Position numbers and translations under genes: made by a program. A stretch of 8,241 nt of DNA from JBELMB01 sp042088665 (GTDB lineage: Bacteria; Pseudomonadota; Alphaproteobacteria; Rhodobacterales; Rhodobacteraceae), in NCBI GenBank assembly GCA_042088665.1, contig JBELMB010000222.1, forward strand, positions 1 through 8,241. Reading direction: 5' to 3'. How positions within the stretch are numbered: position 1 is the first letter of the stretch; each line of letters starts with the position of its first letter. Below are positions 1-7,552 of this stretch, one piece after another. Below the pieces are notes generated by a model, which searched no databases, had not been told where the DNA came from, and worked only from the letters and a program-made list of their open reading frames with translations.

Positions 1-3000
1 ACGGTGACCATCGATGGCCTGAACGAACCGCCGGTGGCAACGGACGATGCCTTCACCACGGATGAGGACACCACCACACCCATCAGCTTGTTGGGCAATG
101 ACAGCGATCCCGAGAACGGCGCGCTGACCATCTCCAACATCAATTCCGGCGGCTTGTCCGGGGTTCTGATCACGCTGGGCGCGGACAGCTTCACCTATGA
201 TCCGAACGGGGCGTTCGATGGCCTCGCCGTGGGGCAAAGCACGACGGACAGCTTTACCTACACCATCACGGATCCCGACGGTCAGACCGACACCGCCACG
301 GCAGTGATCACGGTGAACGGGGTGAACGATGCCCCCACGGGCGTCGACGACACCCGGACCATGAACGAGGATGTGCCCGCCACATTTGCCCTTCTGAGCA
401 ACGACACCGACCCGGATGGCGACCTGCTGGACTTTGTCGGGACGCCGACCGTGTCTTCGGGCGGGATCGTGGTCAATGCCAACAAGTCCGTCACCCTGAC
501 CCCGGATGCCAATTTCAACGGCACGATCCTGATCGACTACGTGGTGACCGACAACAATGGCGGGTCGGACACGGCGCAGGCCACGGTCACGGTGAATGCG
601 GTCAACGACGCGCCGGTGGCCGGGGATGACACCGCCACCACCGCCGAGGACACCGCGGTCGGTTTCGCGGTGCTGGGCAACGACACCGATGTGGAGAACG
701 ACAGCCTGACCGTCACATCGGCCAGCGCGCAAAACGGCGTGGTCGTGGTGGAGGCGAACAACACGCTCACCTATACGCCTGACCTGAACTTCAACGGCAC
801 CGACACGGTGAGCTATGTGGTGGATGACGGTCAGGGCGGATCGGACACCGGGACCGTGACGATGACGGTGACCCCGGTCAACGATACCCCGGTGGCCGTT
901 GGCGACACAGGCGTGACCAACAAGAACACCTCGATCGACATCGATGTGCTGGCCAATGACACCGACGTGGACGGTGACGCACTGGTGGTCGACGGCATCG
1001 TCGATGCGGTCAACGGCACCGTGACCACCAACCCCGACGGCACCCTGCGCTACACGCCGGACAACAACTTCGTGGGCAGCGACACCTTTGCCTATCGGCC
1101 CTTTGACGGGACCGCGCTGGGATTGTTCGTGGCCGTCGATGTGGATGTCTTCGACAGCAACATCGCCCCGGTGGCGGTGGACGACACAGCCACGACAGGG
1201 GTCGAGGCACCGGTCGATATCGATGTGCTGAGCAACGATACAGACGTGGACAACGACCCGCTGTCGGTCACCTCTGCCTCTGCGGCCAATGGCGTCGTGG
1301 TGGTGAACGGCAACAACACCTTGACCTACACGCCCAACGCGGATTTTGGCGGCGACGACACGCTGAGCTACGTGGTCGACGATGGGCAAGGCGGTTCCGA
1401 CACCGGCGAAGTCATCGTGACCGTGACCGCGCCCGGCGGTGGCACGGCGGGCAACGACACGATCAACGGCACCTCCGGGGATGACACCATCTTTGGCCTT
1501 GCGGGTCAGGACCGGCTGGATGGTCTGGGCGGCAACGACTCCATCGTGGCGGGCTCGGGCAATGACCGCGCAGAAGGTGGCGACGACGACGACCGCATCG
1601 AGGTCGGCGCCGGTGACGACACCGCGCTCGGCGAGGGCGGCAACGACACGCTGGTCGATGGCCCGGGCAATGACACGATGGCAGGCGGTCCAGGCTTTGA
1701 CTGGATCGACTTGAGCGACCGCAGCAGCGATACCTATGTGAACCTCAACCTCAACCGCGCCTACGCGGGCGGCACCTATACCGGGGGCAGCAACTACATC
1801 AACGCCACCGAAACCAACGTGCTGTCGGGGATCGAGAACATTGCCGGGTCCGAGTTCAACGACCTGCTCATTGGCAAGACCGGCTCTGCGGCAGAGATCC
1901 TCGGCCTTGGCGGCAATGACCGGATCACGACGGGCACGCGCAACGACACGCTGACCGGCGGCGCAGGCAATGACACCATGATCGGTGACGCAGGCAGCGA
2001 CTTCTTCATCGAGGGCGCGGGCAACGATCTGGTCAGCGGTGGCCCCGGCTTTGACACGCTGGATTACTCGCAGGCCACGGGATCGATCTTTGTCGACCTG
2101 CAGAACAACCGCGGCGAGGCGGGCGGGTCGCTGATCTCGAACGGCAACACCTATATCAACGCCACCGAGGTCGACACCATTGTCGGCACCGAGAACGTGA
2201 TCGGGTCCGAGTTCGACGACCTTCTCAAGGCCAAGTCCGGCTCCGCGGCAGAGATCTTTGGCCGCGGCGGCAACGATCGGATCGTTGGGGGCACGCGCAA
2301 CGACAAGCTGCACGGCGATGCGGGCGATGACACGATCATCGGCGGCGCCGGCAATGACACCATCTACGACGCCGCGGGCAACGACCAGATCAGCGCCGAC
2401 ACCGGGTCGGACACGGCTGATTTCTCGGCGCATACGGCGGGTGTTTCGGTTGACCTCGACAACAACGTGGCACTGGGCGGCGGCACCTTGACCGGCAGCA
2501 CCTACAGCGGCGCAACAGAGACCAACGGACTCTTCGGGGTCGAGGCCATCGTCGGCTCCAACTTTGGCGATCTGCTGATCGGCAAGACCAACACGGGGGC
2601 CAAGCTCGACGGACTGGATGGCAACGACAGGCTGGTGGGCGGATCCCTGCGGGATCAGCTGACCGGTGGGGATGGCGACGACACGCTCATCGGCAATGCA
2701 GGCGACGACATCATCTACGACGGGCTGGGCAATGACATCATGGCCGGCAATCAGGATAATGACGAGATCAACATGAGCCTGCACACCACCTCGGTGCGCG
2801 TCGACCTGACCAACAACACGGCAGAGGCCGGAGGCACGGTGAGCGGGGCCGGGATCTACTCCGGTGGAACTGAAACCAACACGCTTTCCGGGTTTGAGAT
2901 CATCACCGGGTCCGATCAGGCGGACGTGTTGGTGGGCCGGGCCACGGGGCAGACGACGATCAACGGCGGGGACGGCAATGACGTCATCACTGGCGGCACC

Positions 3001-3291
3001 AGCAGTGATCGTGTGAGCGGCGGCTCCGGCAACGACGACGTGGACCTTGTCGGTGGCGCGGACACCTTTGTCTTTTCCAATGGCGAAGGCAGCGACGACA
3101 TCGCCAACTTCGGCACCGACGACCTCGTCGTGCTGGCGAACTTCAACCAGTTTGGCAGCGATGCGGATGTGGTCGCGGCCCTGCAGACCTCTGGCTCGGA
3201 TGTGACGCTGGCCTTCAACAACGGCGATCTCATGACCTTTGAGAACACCTCGATCGGCAACTTCTCGACCGCGAACTTCGATCTCATCTGA
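1..3291 (+). CDS. Large RTX-repeat secreted protein with tandem Ig/cadherin-like domains (probable adhesin), 5' end missing
   Basis: The frame is open at the left edge, so the true start lies upstream; the GTG at 4 is only an internal valine codon. About 1096 residues are visible. In order they are: five Ig/cadherin-like domains (nt 22-1431) with NDxP, LxNDTDxD and SYVVDDGQGG motifs; a dense run of RTX nonapeptides of GGxGNDxL type (1441-1689); four long compound repeats (1690 to about 3090); and a tail containing DTFVF and ending in FDLI. RTX repeats bind calcium and fold as beta-rolls after export, and this kind of tail is the usual type I secretion signal. There are no transmembrane segments, and the protein is very rich in Asp, Asn, Gly and Thr. 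The likely role is an extracellular adhesin or matrix protein. Catalytic domains could exist in the missing N-terminal part. No type I exporter gene is visible; the ABC genes downstream belong to another class. The RTX family assignment is secure, the adhesin role is inferred. Confidence 0.93.
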   Translation, partial: TVTIDGLNEPPVATDDAFTTDEDTTTPISLLGNDSDPENGALTISNINSGGLSGVLITLGADSFTYDPNGAFDGLAVGQSTTDSFTYTITDPDGQTDTATAVITVNGVNDAPTGVDDTRTMNEDVPATFALLSNDTDPDGDLLDFVGTPTVSSGGIVVNANKSVTLTPDANFNGTILIDYVVTDNNGGSDTAQATVTVNAVNDAPVAGDDTATTAEDTAVGFAVLGNDTDVENDSLTVTSASAQNGVVVVEANNTLTYTPDLNFNGTDTVSYVVDDGQGGSDTGTVTMTVTPVNDTPVAVGDTGVTNKNTSIDIDVLANDTDVDGDALVVDGIVDAVNGTVTTNPDGTLRYTPDNNFVGSDTFAYRPFDGTALGLFVAVDVDVFDSNIAPVAVDDTATTGVEAPVDIDVLSNDTDVDNDPLSVTSASAANGVVVVNGNNTLTYTPNADFGGDDTLSYVVDDGQGGSDTGEVIVTVTAPGGGTAGNDTINGTSGDDTIFGLAGQDRLDGLGGNDSIVAGSGNDRAEGGDDDDRIEVGAGDDTALGEGGNDTLVDGPGNDTMAGGPGFDWIDLSDRSSDTYVNLNLNRAYAGGTYTGGSNYINATETNVLSGIENIAGSEFNDLLIGKTGSAAEILGLGGNDRITTGTRNDTLTGGAGNDTMIGDAGSDFFIEGAGNDLVSGGPGFDTLDYSQATGSIFVDLQNNRGEAGGSLISNGNTYINATEVDTIVGTENVIGSEFDDLLKAKSGSAAEIFGRGGNDRIVGGTRNDKLHGDAGDDTIIGGAGNDTIYDAAGNDQISADTGSDTADFSAHTAGVSVDLDNNVALGGGTLTGSTYSGATETNGLFGVEAIVGSNFGDLLIGKTNTGAKLDGLDGNDRLVGGSLRDQLTGGDGDDTLIGNAGDDIIYDGLGNDIMAGNQDNDEINMSLHTTSVRVDLTNNTAEAGGTVSGAGIYSGGTETNTLSGFEIITGSDQADVLVGRATGQTTINGGDGNDVITGGTSSDRVSGGSGNDDVDLVGGADTFVFSNGEGSDDIANFGTDDLVVLANFNQFGSDADVVAALQTSGSDVTLAFNNGDLMTFENTSIGNFSTANFDLI
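22..1431 (+). repeat. Five tandem Ig/cadherin-like domain repeats within the RTX protein
   Basis: The repeat units start near nt 22, 325, 604, 880 and 1159, each opening with a form of N(D/E/I)xPVAxDD. They are about 101, 93, 92, 93 and 91 residues long. Unit 1 is longer and carries the FDGLAVGQSTTDSFTYTI segment typical of VCBS-type repeats. Units 2-5 have the shorter form (LxNDTDxDxDxL, then TYTPxxNFxGxDTxSYVVDD) of the Big_9/cadherin-like class. Units 3 and 5 are about 70% identical by hand alignment (about 64 of 90 residues), more alike than either is to its neighbours. Domains like these usually act as stiff, calcium-stabilised spacers that hold a binding region away from the cell. Confidence 0.85.
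1441..1689 (+). repeat. Dense RTX nonapeptide block
   Basis: About nine consecutive glycine/aspartate nonapeptides are seen here (cores AGNDT, SGDDT, AGQDR, GGNDS, SGNDR, AGDDT, GGNDT, PGNDT). They form one calcium-binding beta-roll directly after the last Ig-like domain. One unit is degenerate, with a DDDD run near 1585. This is the only RTX stretch in the protein without long linkers between turns. Confidence 0.85.
1690..3090 (+). repeat. Four compound repeats of about 118 residues (linker plus RTX block)
   Basis: Units begin at 1690, 2044, 2401 and 2752, with lengths of 354, 357, 351 and about 339 bases. Each starts with a conserved non-RTX segment: a short strand (DLS, DYS, DFS or NMS), then (V/N)xLxNNxAxxGG, a tyrosine, an (A/G)TE(T/V) motif, GxExIxGSxFxDLL and a GKTGSA-like turn. 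Four to six RTX nonapeptides follow. Units 1 and 2 share an identical GSAAEI segment and PGFD openings. Unit 4 is the most divergent and leads into the C-terminal tail. The regular length points to growth by in-frame duplication of whole units. Confidence 0.85.
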
Positions 3292-3297
3292 TCGCTT

Positions 3298-3330
3298 CCC
3301 GCCCGCGCTGCATGGGCGCGGGCGGGTATT
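3298..3330 (+). terminator. GC-rich hairpin, probable terminator of the RTX gene
   Basis: An 11-bp perfect inverted repeat (3298-3308 with 3316-3326) encloses a 7-nt loop, starting 6 bases after the RTX stop codon. Only a short T-rich stretch (TATT, 3327-3330) follows, so it lacks a classic U-run. Position and stem strength still favour a terminator or a 3'-end stabiliser that separates this transcript from the operon downstream. Confidence 0.6.
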
Positions 3331-3408
3331 GGCGGGGCTTGCGGGCGGCATTTGCGCGCAACCCCCCTGTCATTCACCGCCAAACGCGATACCTCGGATC
3401 ACAGGAAT

Positions 3409-3412
3409 GAGG
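3409..3412 (+). promoter_or_regulatory. Ribosome binding site deciding the start of the ABC ATPase gene
   Basis: GAGG ends 6 bases before the ATG at 3419, a good spacing. The in-frame ATG at 3407 has an AGG only one base away and is a worse fit. In-frame codons further upstream run back through the hairpin into the RTX gene and are not plausible starts. Confidence 0.6.
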
Positions 3413-3418
3413 TGCGCG

Positions 3419-4099
3419 ATGCTGCTTGATTTTGTTGCCGTCCAGAAAGGGTTTCGCGACGCCGACACCCTTGTCCCGATCCTGCGCGACGTGAGCTTTA
3501 CCCTGGGCGAAGGCGAAACGCTGGCGCTCACCGGTGAATCCGGCAGCGGCAAGAGCACGCTCCTGCACATCGCCGCCGGACTGGAACCGGCGGATGGCGG
3601 GCAGGTGCGGATCCTCGGACAGGCGCTGGACCAGGCGGATGAGGCCACACGCGCCGCGCTGCGCCGCAACGGCATTGCGCTGGTCTTTCAACAGTTCAAC
3701 CTGATCCCCTCGCTGAGCGTAGCCGCCAACATCGGGTTTCACGCGCGGCTGGCCGGGCGCTATGACGCCACACTGCTGGCCGGGATCGTCGAGGCGCTTG
3801 GACTGCAGGACCAGCAAGGCAAATACCCCGAGGCGCTCTCTGGCGGGCAACAGCAGCGCGTCGCGATTGCCCGCGCCCTTGCGGCGCAGCCGCGGCTGTT
3901 GCTGGCCGATGAACCGACCGGAAACCTCGACGAAGGCACCGCCGATCAGGTCATGACGGAAATGCTGCGCCTTGCCCGACAGACCGGCGCAGGGCTGCTG
4001 GTGGTGACCCACTCCGCCAAGGTCGCCGCGCGCATGGACCGTCACCTGCATCTGGCCTCCGGCACCTTGGCCCCCCTGCCCCCGGACACAGACGCATGA
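3419..4099 (+). CDS. ABC transporter ATP-binding protein, LolD/MacB (AttE-like) type
   Basis: This 226-residue ATPase powers the permease encoded immediately downstream, from the cytoplasmic face of the inner membrane. All core motifs are intact: Walker A GESGSGKST (39-47), Q-loop at FQQFNL (90-95), signature LSGGQ (140-144), Walker B LLLADE (160-165) followed by PTGNLD, and the switch histidine H198 in VVTHS. The PTGNLD form and the length are typical of the LolD/MacB/FtsE group, whose members work with FtsX-like permeases in lipoprotein sorting, macrolide or peptide efflux, or envelope signalling. It is not a type I secretion ATPase, because it has no fused membrane domain. The first visible gene of the four-gene set, it overlaps the permease by 4 bases (ATGA). 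No consensus promoter could be recognised in the 127 bases before it. Confidence 0.93.
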   Translation: MLLDFVAVQKGFRDADTLVPILRDVSFTLGEGETLALTGESGSGKSTLLHIAAGLEPADGGQVRILGQALDQADEATRAALRRNGIALVFQQFNLIPSLSVAANIGFHARLAGRYDATLLAGIVEALGLQDQQGKYPEALSGGQQQRVAIARALAAQPRLLLADEPTGNLDEGTADQVMTEMLRLARQTGAGLLVVTHSAKVAARMDRHLHLASGTLAPLPPDTDA

Positions 4100-6483
4100 C
4101 AGCGCTTGTCATTCGCGCCCTGCTGTCGCACTGGCGGCGCAATCCCTTGCAACTGTTTGCACTGCTGTCAGGGCTGGCGCTGGCCACGGCGCTCTGGTCC
4201 GGGGTGCAGGCGATCAACGGCGAGGCACGCGCCAGCTACGCCGCTGCGGCCTCTACCCTTGGCGAGGGGCAATACGACCAGTTGGTGCCACGGCAGGGAG
4301 ACACGCTGCCGCTGACGGATTACGTGGCGCTGCGACGGGCGGGCTGGCAAGTCACACCGCTTGCCGAAGGGCGCGTGAACGATGTCCGCATCATCGGCTT
4401 TGACCCGGTCACAGCGCCACAGGGGTTCGGCGGTCTTGGCCCTGACACACCCATGGTGCTGGCCGATCCCGGCGCGCCTTTGCTGTTCGGCAATGCCGAA
4501 ACGGTGGCGCGGCTTGCAGAGTATGCGGCGGTCACGCTGGCCCCCGACGTGGCCCCCGGCGTGGCCATTGGAGAGATCGGCGTGGTTCTGGACCTGCTGG
4601 AACGAGACGGCCTGTCGCGGTTGCTCGTGCTGCAGGACCAGCCAAGAACGCGCCCGCCCCTGTCCGGGATCACCCCCGGCCTGCGTCTGCAATCTTCGCA
4701 ACAGACAGCCGACATCGCGCAACTGACGGACAGCTTTCACCTCAACCTGACCGCCTTTGGTCTGCTGAGCTTTGCCGTCGGGCTGTTCATCGTGCACAGC
4801 ACCATCGGCCTGACCTTTGAGCAACGGCGCGGCATGGTTCGGACCCTGCGCGCCCTTGGTGTGCCGTTGCGGGTGGTGGTGGTGGTGATCACCGCCGAAA
4901 TGCTGGCCCTTGCGCTGGTGGGCGCGGGACTAGGCGTCGTGCTGGGCTATCTGTTGGCTGCGGTGCTGTTGCCGGACGTGGCCGCCACCTTGCGCGGGCT
5001 TTACGGGGCGCAGGTCTCTGGCGTGCTGCACCTGCGGGCAGAGTGGTGGCTGTCCGGTCTCGCACTGGCGCTGATCGGGACAACGGCGGCGCTGTCGAGC
5101 CGGCTCTGGCAAGTGGCGCGCATGCCGATCCTCGCCAGCGCTCGCCCGCGCGCCTGGCTCTTGTCGAACACCTCGCAACTGCGCGGTCAGGCGGTGGCGG
5201 CGCTGGCCCTGTTGACCACGGCCGCTGGTCTTGCGCTCATAGCCGAGGGGTTGCTGGCCGCCTTTGCGCTGCTGGCCTGTCTGCTGCTCGGGTCCGCCCT
5301 TGGCCTGCCGATTGTCGTCGCCGCCGCGCTGAAAGCCCTTGAAGCGCGCGCCCGGCATCCGGATCAGAGCCCGATCCGGGCATGGTTCTGGGCCGACACA
5401 CGCCAGCAACTGTCCGGTCTCAGCCTTGCGCTGATGGCGCTTTTGCTGGCGGTCTCTGCCAATGTCGGGGTCTCGACCATGGTGTCGAGCTTTCGGCTGA
5501 CCTTTGTCGGGTTCCTCGATCAACGGCTGGCGCCGGAGCTGTACCTCGAGGTTCAGACAGCCGACGAGGCGGCCGCGCTGGAACAGTTTCTGCGCGACCG
5601 CGATCTGGAAACCCTGCCGCTGACCGCCACACCGGCCACGCTCGCCGGTCAACCCGCACGCCTCTTTGGGGTGCGTGTCGGGCCGACCTATCGAAACTCT
5701 TGGGTTTTTCTCGCTCAGACGCCCGCACCATGGGATGCGGTTGAACGCGGCGAGGCCGTGGTCGTGAACGAACAACTGGCGCGGCGCGCCGGGCTTTGGG
5801 TCGGGGATGCGGTGGAGATTGCCGCCGATCTCGATCTGCCCATCGCAGCGGTGGTCGGCGACTACGGCAATCCGCAGGGGCAGGTCGTGATCTCCGAAGC
5901 CTTGTTCCAAAGCCTGCACCCAGAGGTCACCGCGCTGCGCTTTGGCGTCCGCACAAAGGATCCCGGCGCGCTGCGCACCCAGATCACCGAGACAAGCGGC
6001 CTGTCGCAAACCGCAATGATCGACCAGGCCGCGCTGAAACGGATCTCGCTGGATGTGTTCGAGCGCACGTTCCTCGTGACCGGCGCGCTGAATGTGCTGA
6101 CGCTGGGTGTGGCCGGGTTTGCCATGCTGATGAGCCTGCTCACCCTCGCCGATCTGAGGGTGCCTCAACTCGCCCCGGTCTGGGCCCTCGGCGTGACCCG
6201 GCGCAAACTTGGGAGGCTGGAGCTGCTGCGTGCGGTTGTGCTGGCGCTGTTCGTCTTTGCCTGCGCACTGCCGCTGGGGCTGGCGCTGGCATGGGTGTTG
6301 TTGTCCATCGTGAACGTGGCCGCCTTTGGCTGGCAATTGCCGATGTTCCTCTTTCCCGCGGAATACGCCGCGCTGGGTCTTTACACCTTGCTGGCCGCGG
6401 GACTGGCGGCAAGCTGGCCCGCGCTGCGGCTGATGCGGGTGCCGCCCGCGCAATTGCTGAAGGTGTTTTCCCATGAACGTTAG
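4096..6483 (+). CDS. ABC transporter permease with two FtsX-like halves (AttFG/YbbP-like)
   Basis: A 795-residue inner-membrane protein. About ten hydrophobic segments are visible, near residues 19-40, 218-240, 259-290, 317-338, 364-384, 386-411, 438-465, 657-682, 711-737 and 756-776. Two large soluble regions (about 41-217 and 466-656) should lie in the periplasm. This layout, a four-helix FtsX-type half repeated with extra central helices, matches the fused YbbP-like permeases; the Att system is described with separate AttF and AttG subunits. FtsX-type permeases usually transmit ATP-driven motion to the periplasm rather than form a channel. The start overlaps the ATPase stop (ATGA) and has only a weak GGA upstream (4084-4086), so translation probably relies on re-initiation. 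The substrate cannot be read from sequence; lipids or lipoproteins are likely by family. Confidence 0.9.
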   Translation: MTALVIRALLSHWRRNPLQLFALLSGLALATALWSGVQAINGEARASYAAAASTLGEGQYDQLVPRQGDTLPLTDYVALRRAGWQVTPLAEGRVNDVRIIGFDPVTAPQGFGGLGPDTPMVLADPGAPLLFGNAETVARLAEYAAVTLAPDVAPGVAIGEIGVVLDLLERDGLSRLLVLQDQPRTRPPLSGITPGLRLQSSQQTADIAQLTDSFHLNLTAFGLLSFAVGLFIVHSTIGLTFEQRRGMVRTLRALGVPLRVVVVVITAEMLALALVGAGLGVVLGYLLAAVLLPDVAATLRGLYGAQVSGVLHLRAEWWLSGLALALIGTTAALSSRLWQVARMPILASARPRAWLLSNTSQLRGQAVAALALLTTAAGLALIAEGLLAAFALLACLLLGSALGLPIVVAAALKALEARARHPDQSPIRAWFWADTRQQLSGLSLALMALLLAVSANVGVSTMVSSFRLTFVGFLDQRLAPELYLEVQTADEAAALEQFLRDRDLETLPLTATPATLAGQPARLFGVRVGPTYRNSWVFLAQTPAPWDAVERGEAVVVNEQLARRAGLWVGDAVEIAADLDLPIAAVVGDYGNPQGQVVISEALFQSLHPEVTALRFGVRTKDPGALRTQITETSGLSQTAMIDQAALKRISLDVFERTFLVTGALNVLTLGVAGFAMLMSLLTLADLRVPQLAPVWALGVTRRKLGRLELLRAVVLALFVFACALPLGLALAWVLLSIVNVAAFGWQLPMFLFPAEYAALGLYTLLAAGLAASWPALRLMRVPPAQLLKVFSHER
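6459..6465 (+). promoter_or_regulatory. Ribosome binding site of the AttH-like gene, inside the permease coding region
   Basis: GAAGGTG lies 7 bases before the ATG at 6473 and within the last codons of the permease. It is the strongest Shine-Dalgarno-like site in the operon and supports the 11-base overlap as real. Confidence 0.6.
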
Positions 6484-7552
6484 CGCCTGCCTGTTGCGCG
6501 CCATCCCCCTGATGCTGACCCTGCTCATGCCTGCGCAGACCACCGCGCAGGGCTTTGCCGGGTTGGGCACCACGACCGAAGGATTCGCCACGCCCAAGCC
6601 GGAGCCCGCGTTCCGCTTTCCGCAGGACCACGGCCCGCATCCGGACTACCGGATCGAATGGTGGTATCTCACCGCGACCCTGCGCAGCGCCGATGGCACG
6701 CCTTACGGCCTGCAATGGACCCTGTTCCGCACCGCCTTGCGCCCGGGCGAGGGGTCCGGCGCCACCGCGGCATCGGGCTGGCGCTCGGCACAGATCTGGT
6801 TCGCCCATGCGGCTGTCACGACGCCGGACCGCCACTTTGCCACCGAACGCTTTGCCCGAGGCGGGATTGGACAGGCCGGCGTCACGCCCGCGCCCTTCCG
6901 CGCCTGGATCGACGAATGGCACCTCGAAGGCCCTGATTTCGACCAGTTGGACCTGCATGCGCAGGGCGCTGATTTTGGCTATGACATGGCGCTTCAGGCG
7001 GAGGGGCCGCTGATTTTTCACGGCGCGGACGGGTACTCGGTGAAATCCCGCGATGGCCAGGCCAGCTACTACTATTCGCAACCTTTCTACCGGATTTCAG
7101 GGACATTGGCGCTGCCCGACGGGCCTGTTGCCGTGACAGGAGAGGCCTGGCTGGATCGGGAGTGGTCCTCCCAGCCGCTGTCGGACAACCAGTCGGGATG
7201 GGACTGGTTTTCGCTGTCGTTCGAAAGCGGCGCGAAACTGATGGGCTTTCAACTGCGCCAGACGGACGGCGCGCCCTACACCGCCGCCACATGGATCGAC
7301 GCCGAGGGGGAAACGCAGGCGTTTCCCGATAGGGCGTTTGCCGCGACACCGCTGGACACGGCACAAGTTGCCGGTCGGGTGGTTCCGGTGCGCTGGCGCG
7401 TGCAACTGCCCGCGAAAGGACTCGACGCGACGGTCGAGGCGGTCAACCCTCAGGCCTGGATGGGTGTCTCGATCCCGTACTGGGAGGGCCCGGTCACACT
7501 CACCGGCAGCCATGACGGCACCGGCTATCTGGAGATGACAGGCTATGACTGA
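6473..7552 (+). CDS. Exported CrtC/AttH-type lipocalin-like protein (COG5621, predicted secreted hydrolase)
   Basis: A 359-residue protein with an N-terminal signal peptide: hydrophobic core about residues 7-20, likely cleavage after TTA near 25. The cysteine at 6 is not in a lipobox, so it is probably a soluble periplasmic protein. Family hallmarks are clear: DHGPHPDYRIEWWY (52-65), QIWFAH (107-112), ASYYYSQP (197-204), AWLDREWSS (225-233), GWDWFSL (242-248) and the closing GYLEMTGYD, so the two-lobed fold looks full length. Relatives include AttH of the AttEFGH system and carotenoid 1,2-hydratase CrtC. CrtC hydrates carotenoids, but no carotenoid gene is nearby, so AttH is the closer match. 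It overlaps the permease by 11 bases and probably binds or modifies the lipophilic substrate handled by the transporter. No biochemical activity can be assigned. Confidence 0.9.
   Translation: MNVSACLLRAIPLMLTLLMPAQTTAQGFAGLGTTTEGFATPKPEPAFRFPQDHGPHPDYRIEWWYLTATLRSADGTPYGLQWTLFRTALRPGEGSGATAASGWRSAQIWFAHAAVTTPDRHFATERFARGGIGQAGVTPAPFRAWIDEWHLEGPDFDQLDLHAQGADFGYDMALQAEGPLIFHGADGYSVKSRDGQASYYYSQPFYRISGTLALPDGPVAVTGEAWLDREWSSQPLSDNQSGWDWFSLSFESGAKLMGFQLRQTDGAPYTAATWIDAEGETQAFPDRAFAATPLDTAQVAGRVVPVRWRVQLPAKGLDATVEAVNPQAWMGVSIPYWEGPVTLTGSHDGTGYLEMTGYD
7531..7534 (+). promoter_or_regulatory. Ribosome binding site of the flavin-family gene, inside the AttH-like coding region
   Basis: GGAG sits 10 bases before the ATG at 7545, within the final codons of the AttH-like gene. 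It supports the start chosen for the fourth gene and its translational coupling. Confidence 0.5.

Noticed and set aside
3239..3418. Upstream extension of the ABC ATPase frame into the RTX gene
   Set aside because: It would overlap the end of the RTX gene and run through the hairpin, adds residues unlike any ABC domain, and the ATG at 3419 has a well-placed GAGG.
3374..4051. Open frame on the - strand (225 codons) opposite the ABC ATPase gene
   Set aside because: It lies fully antisense to a gene with all ABC motifs intact and shows no family features of its own.
4872..4886. Five GGT trinucleotide repeats in the permease gene, as a possible phase-variation tract
   Set aside because: The unit length is three, so slippage would only add or remove a valine in a membrane helix (residues 260-264) without shifting the frame.
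3419..6483. ABC genes as the type I secretion exporter for the RTX protein
   Set aside because: Type I exporters fuse the ATPase to a six-helix membrane domain and pair with an HlyD-type adaptor. This is a separate LolD/MacB-type ATPase with an FtsX permease, and a hairpin separates it from the RTX gene.
4930..6597. Long open frame on the - strand (555 codons) opposite the permease
   Set aside because: It is antisense to a well-supported membrane protein, its translation is Gln/Arg/Gly/Pro-rich with no recognisable domain, and high GC content commonly keeps such shadow frames open.
6140..7081. Open frame on the - strand (313 codons) across the permease/AttH-like junction
   Set aside because: Its composition is low-complexity Arg/Ala/Pro, it spans two real genes on the other strand and has no recognisable domain.
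6473..7552. Carotenoid 1,2-hydratase (CrtC) assignment for the lipocalin-like protein
   Set aside because: No carotenoid gene is nearby, and the ABC/FtsX context fits the AttH branch of the family better.
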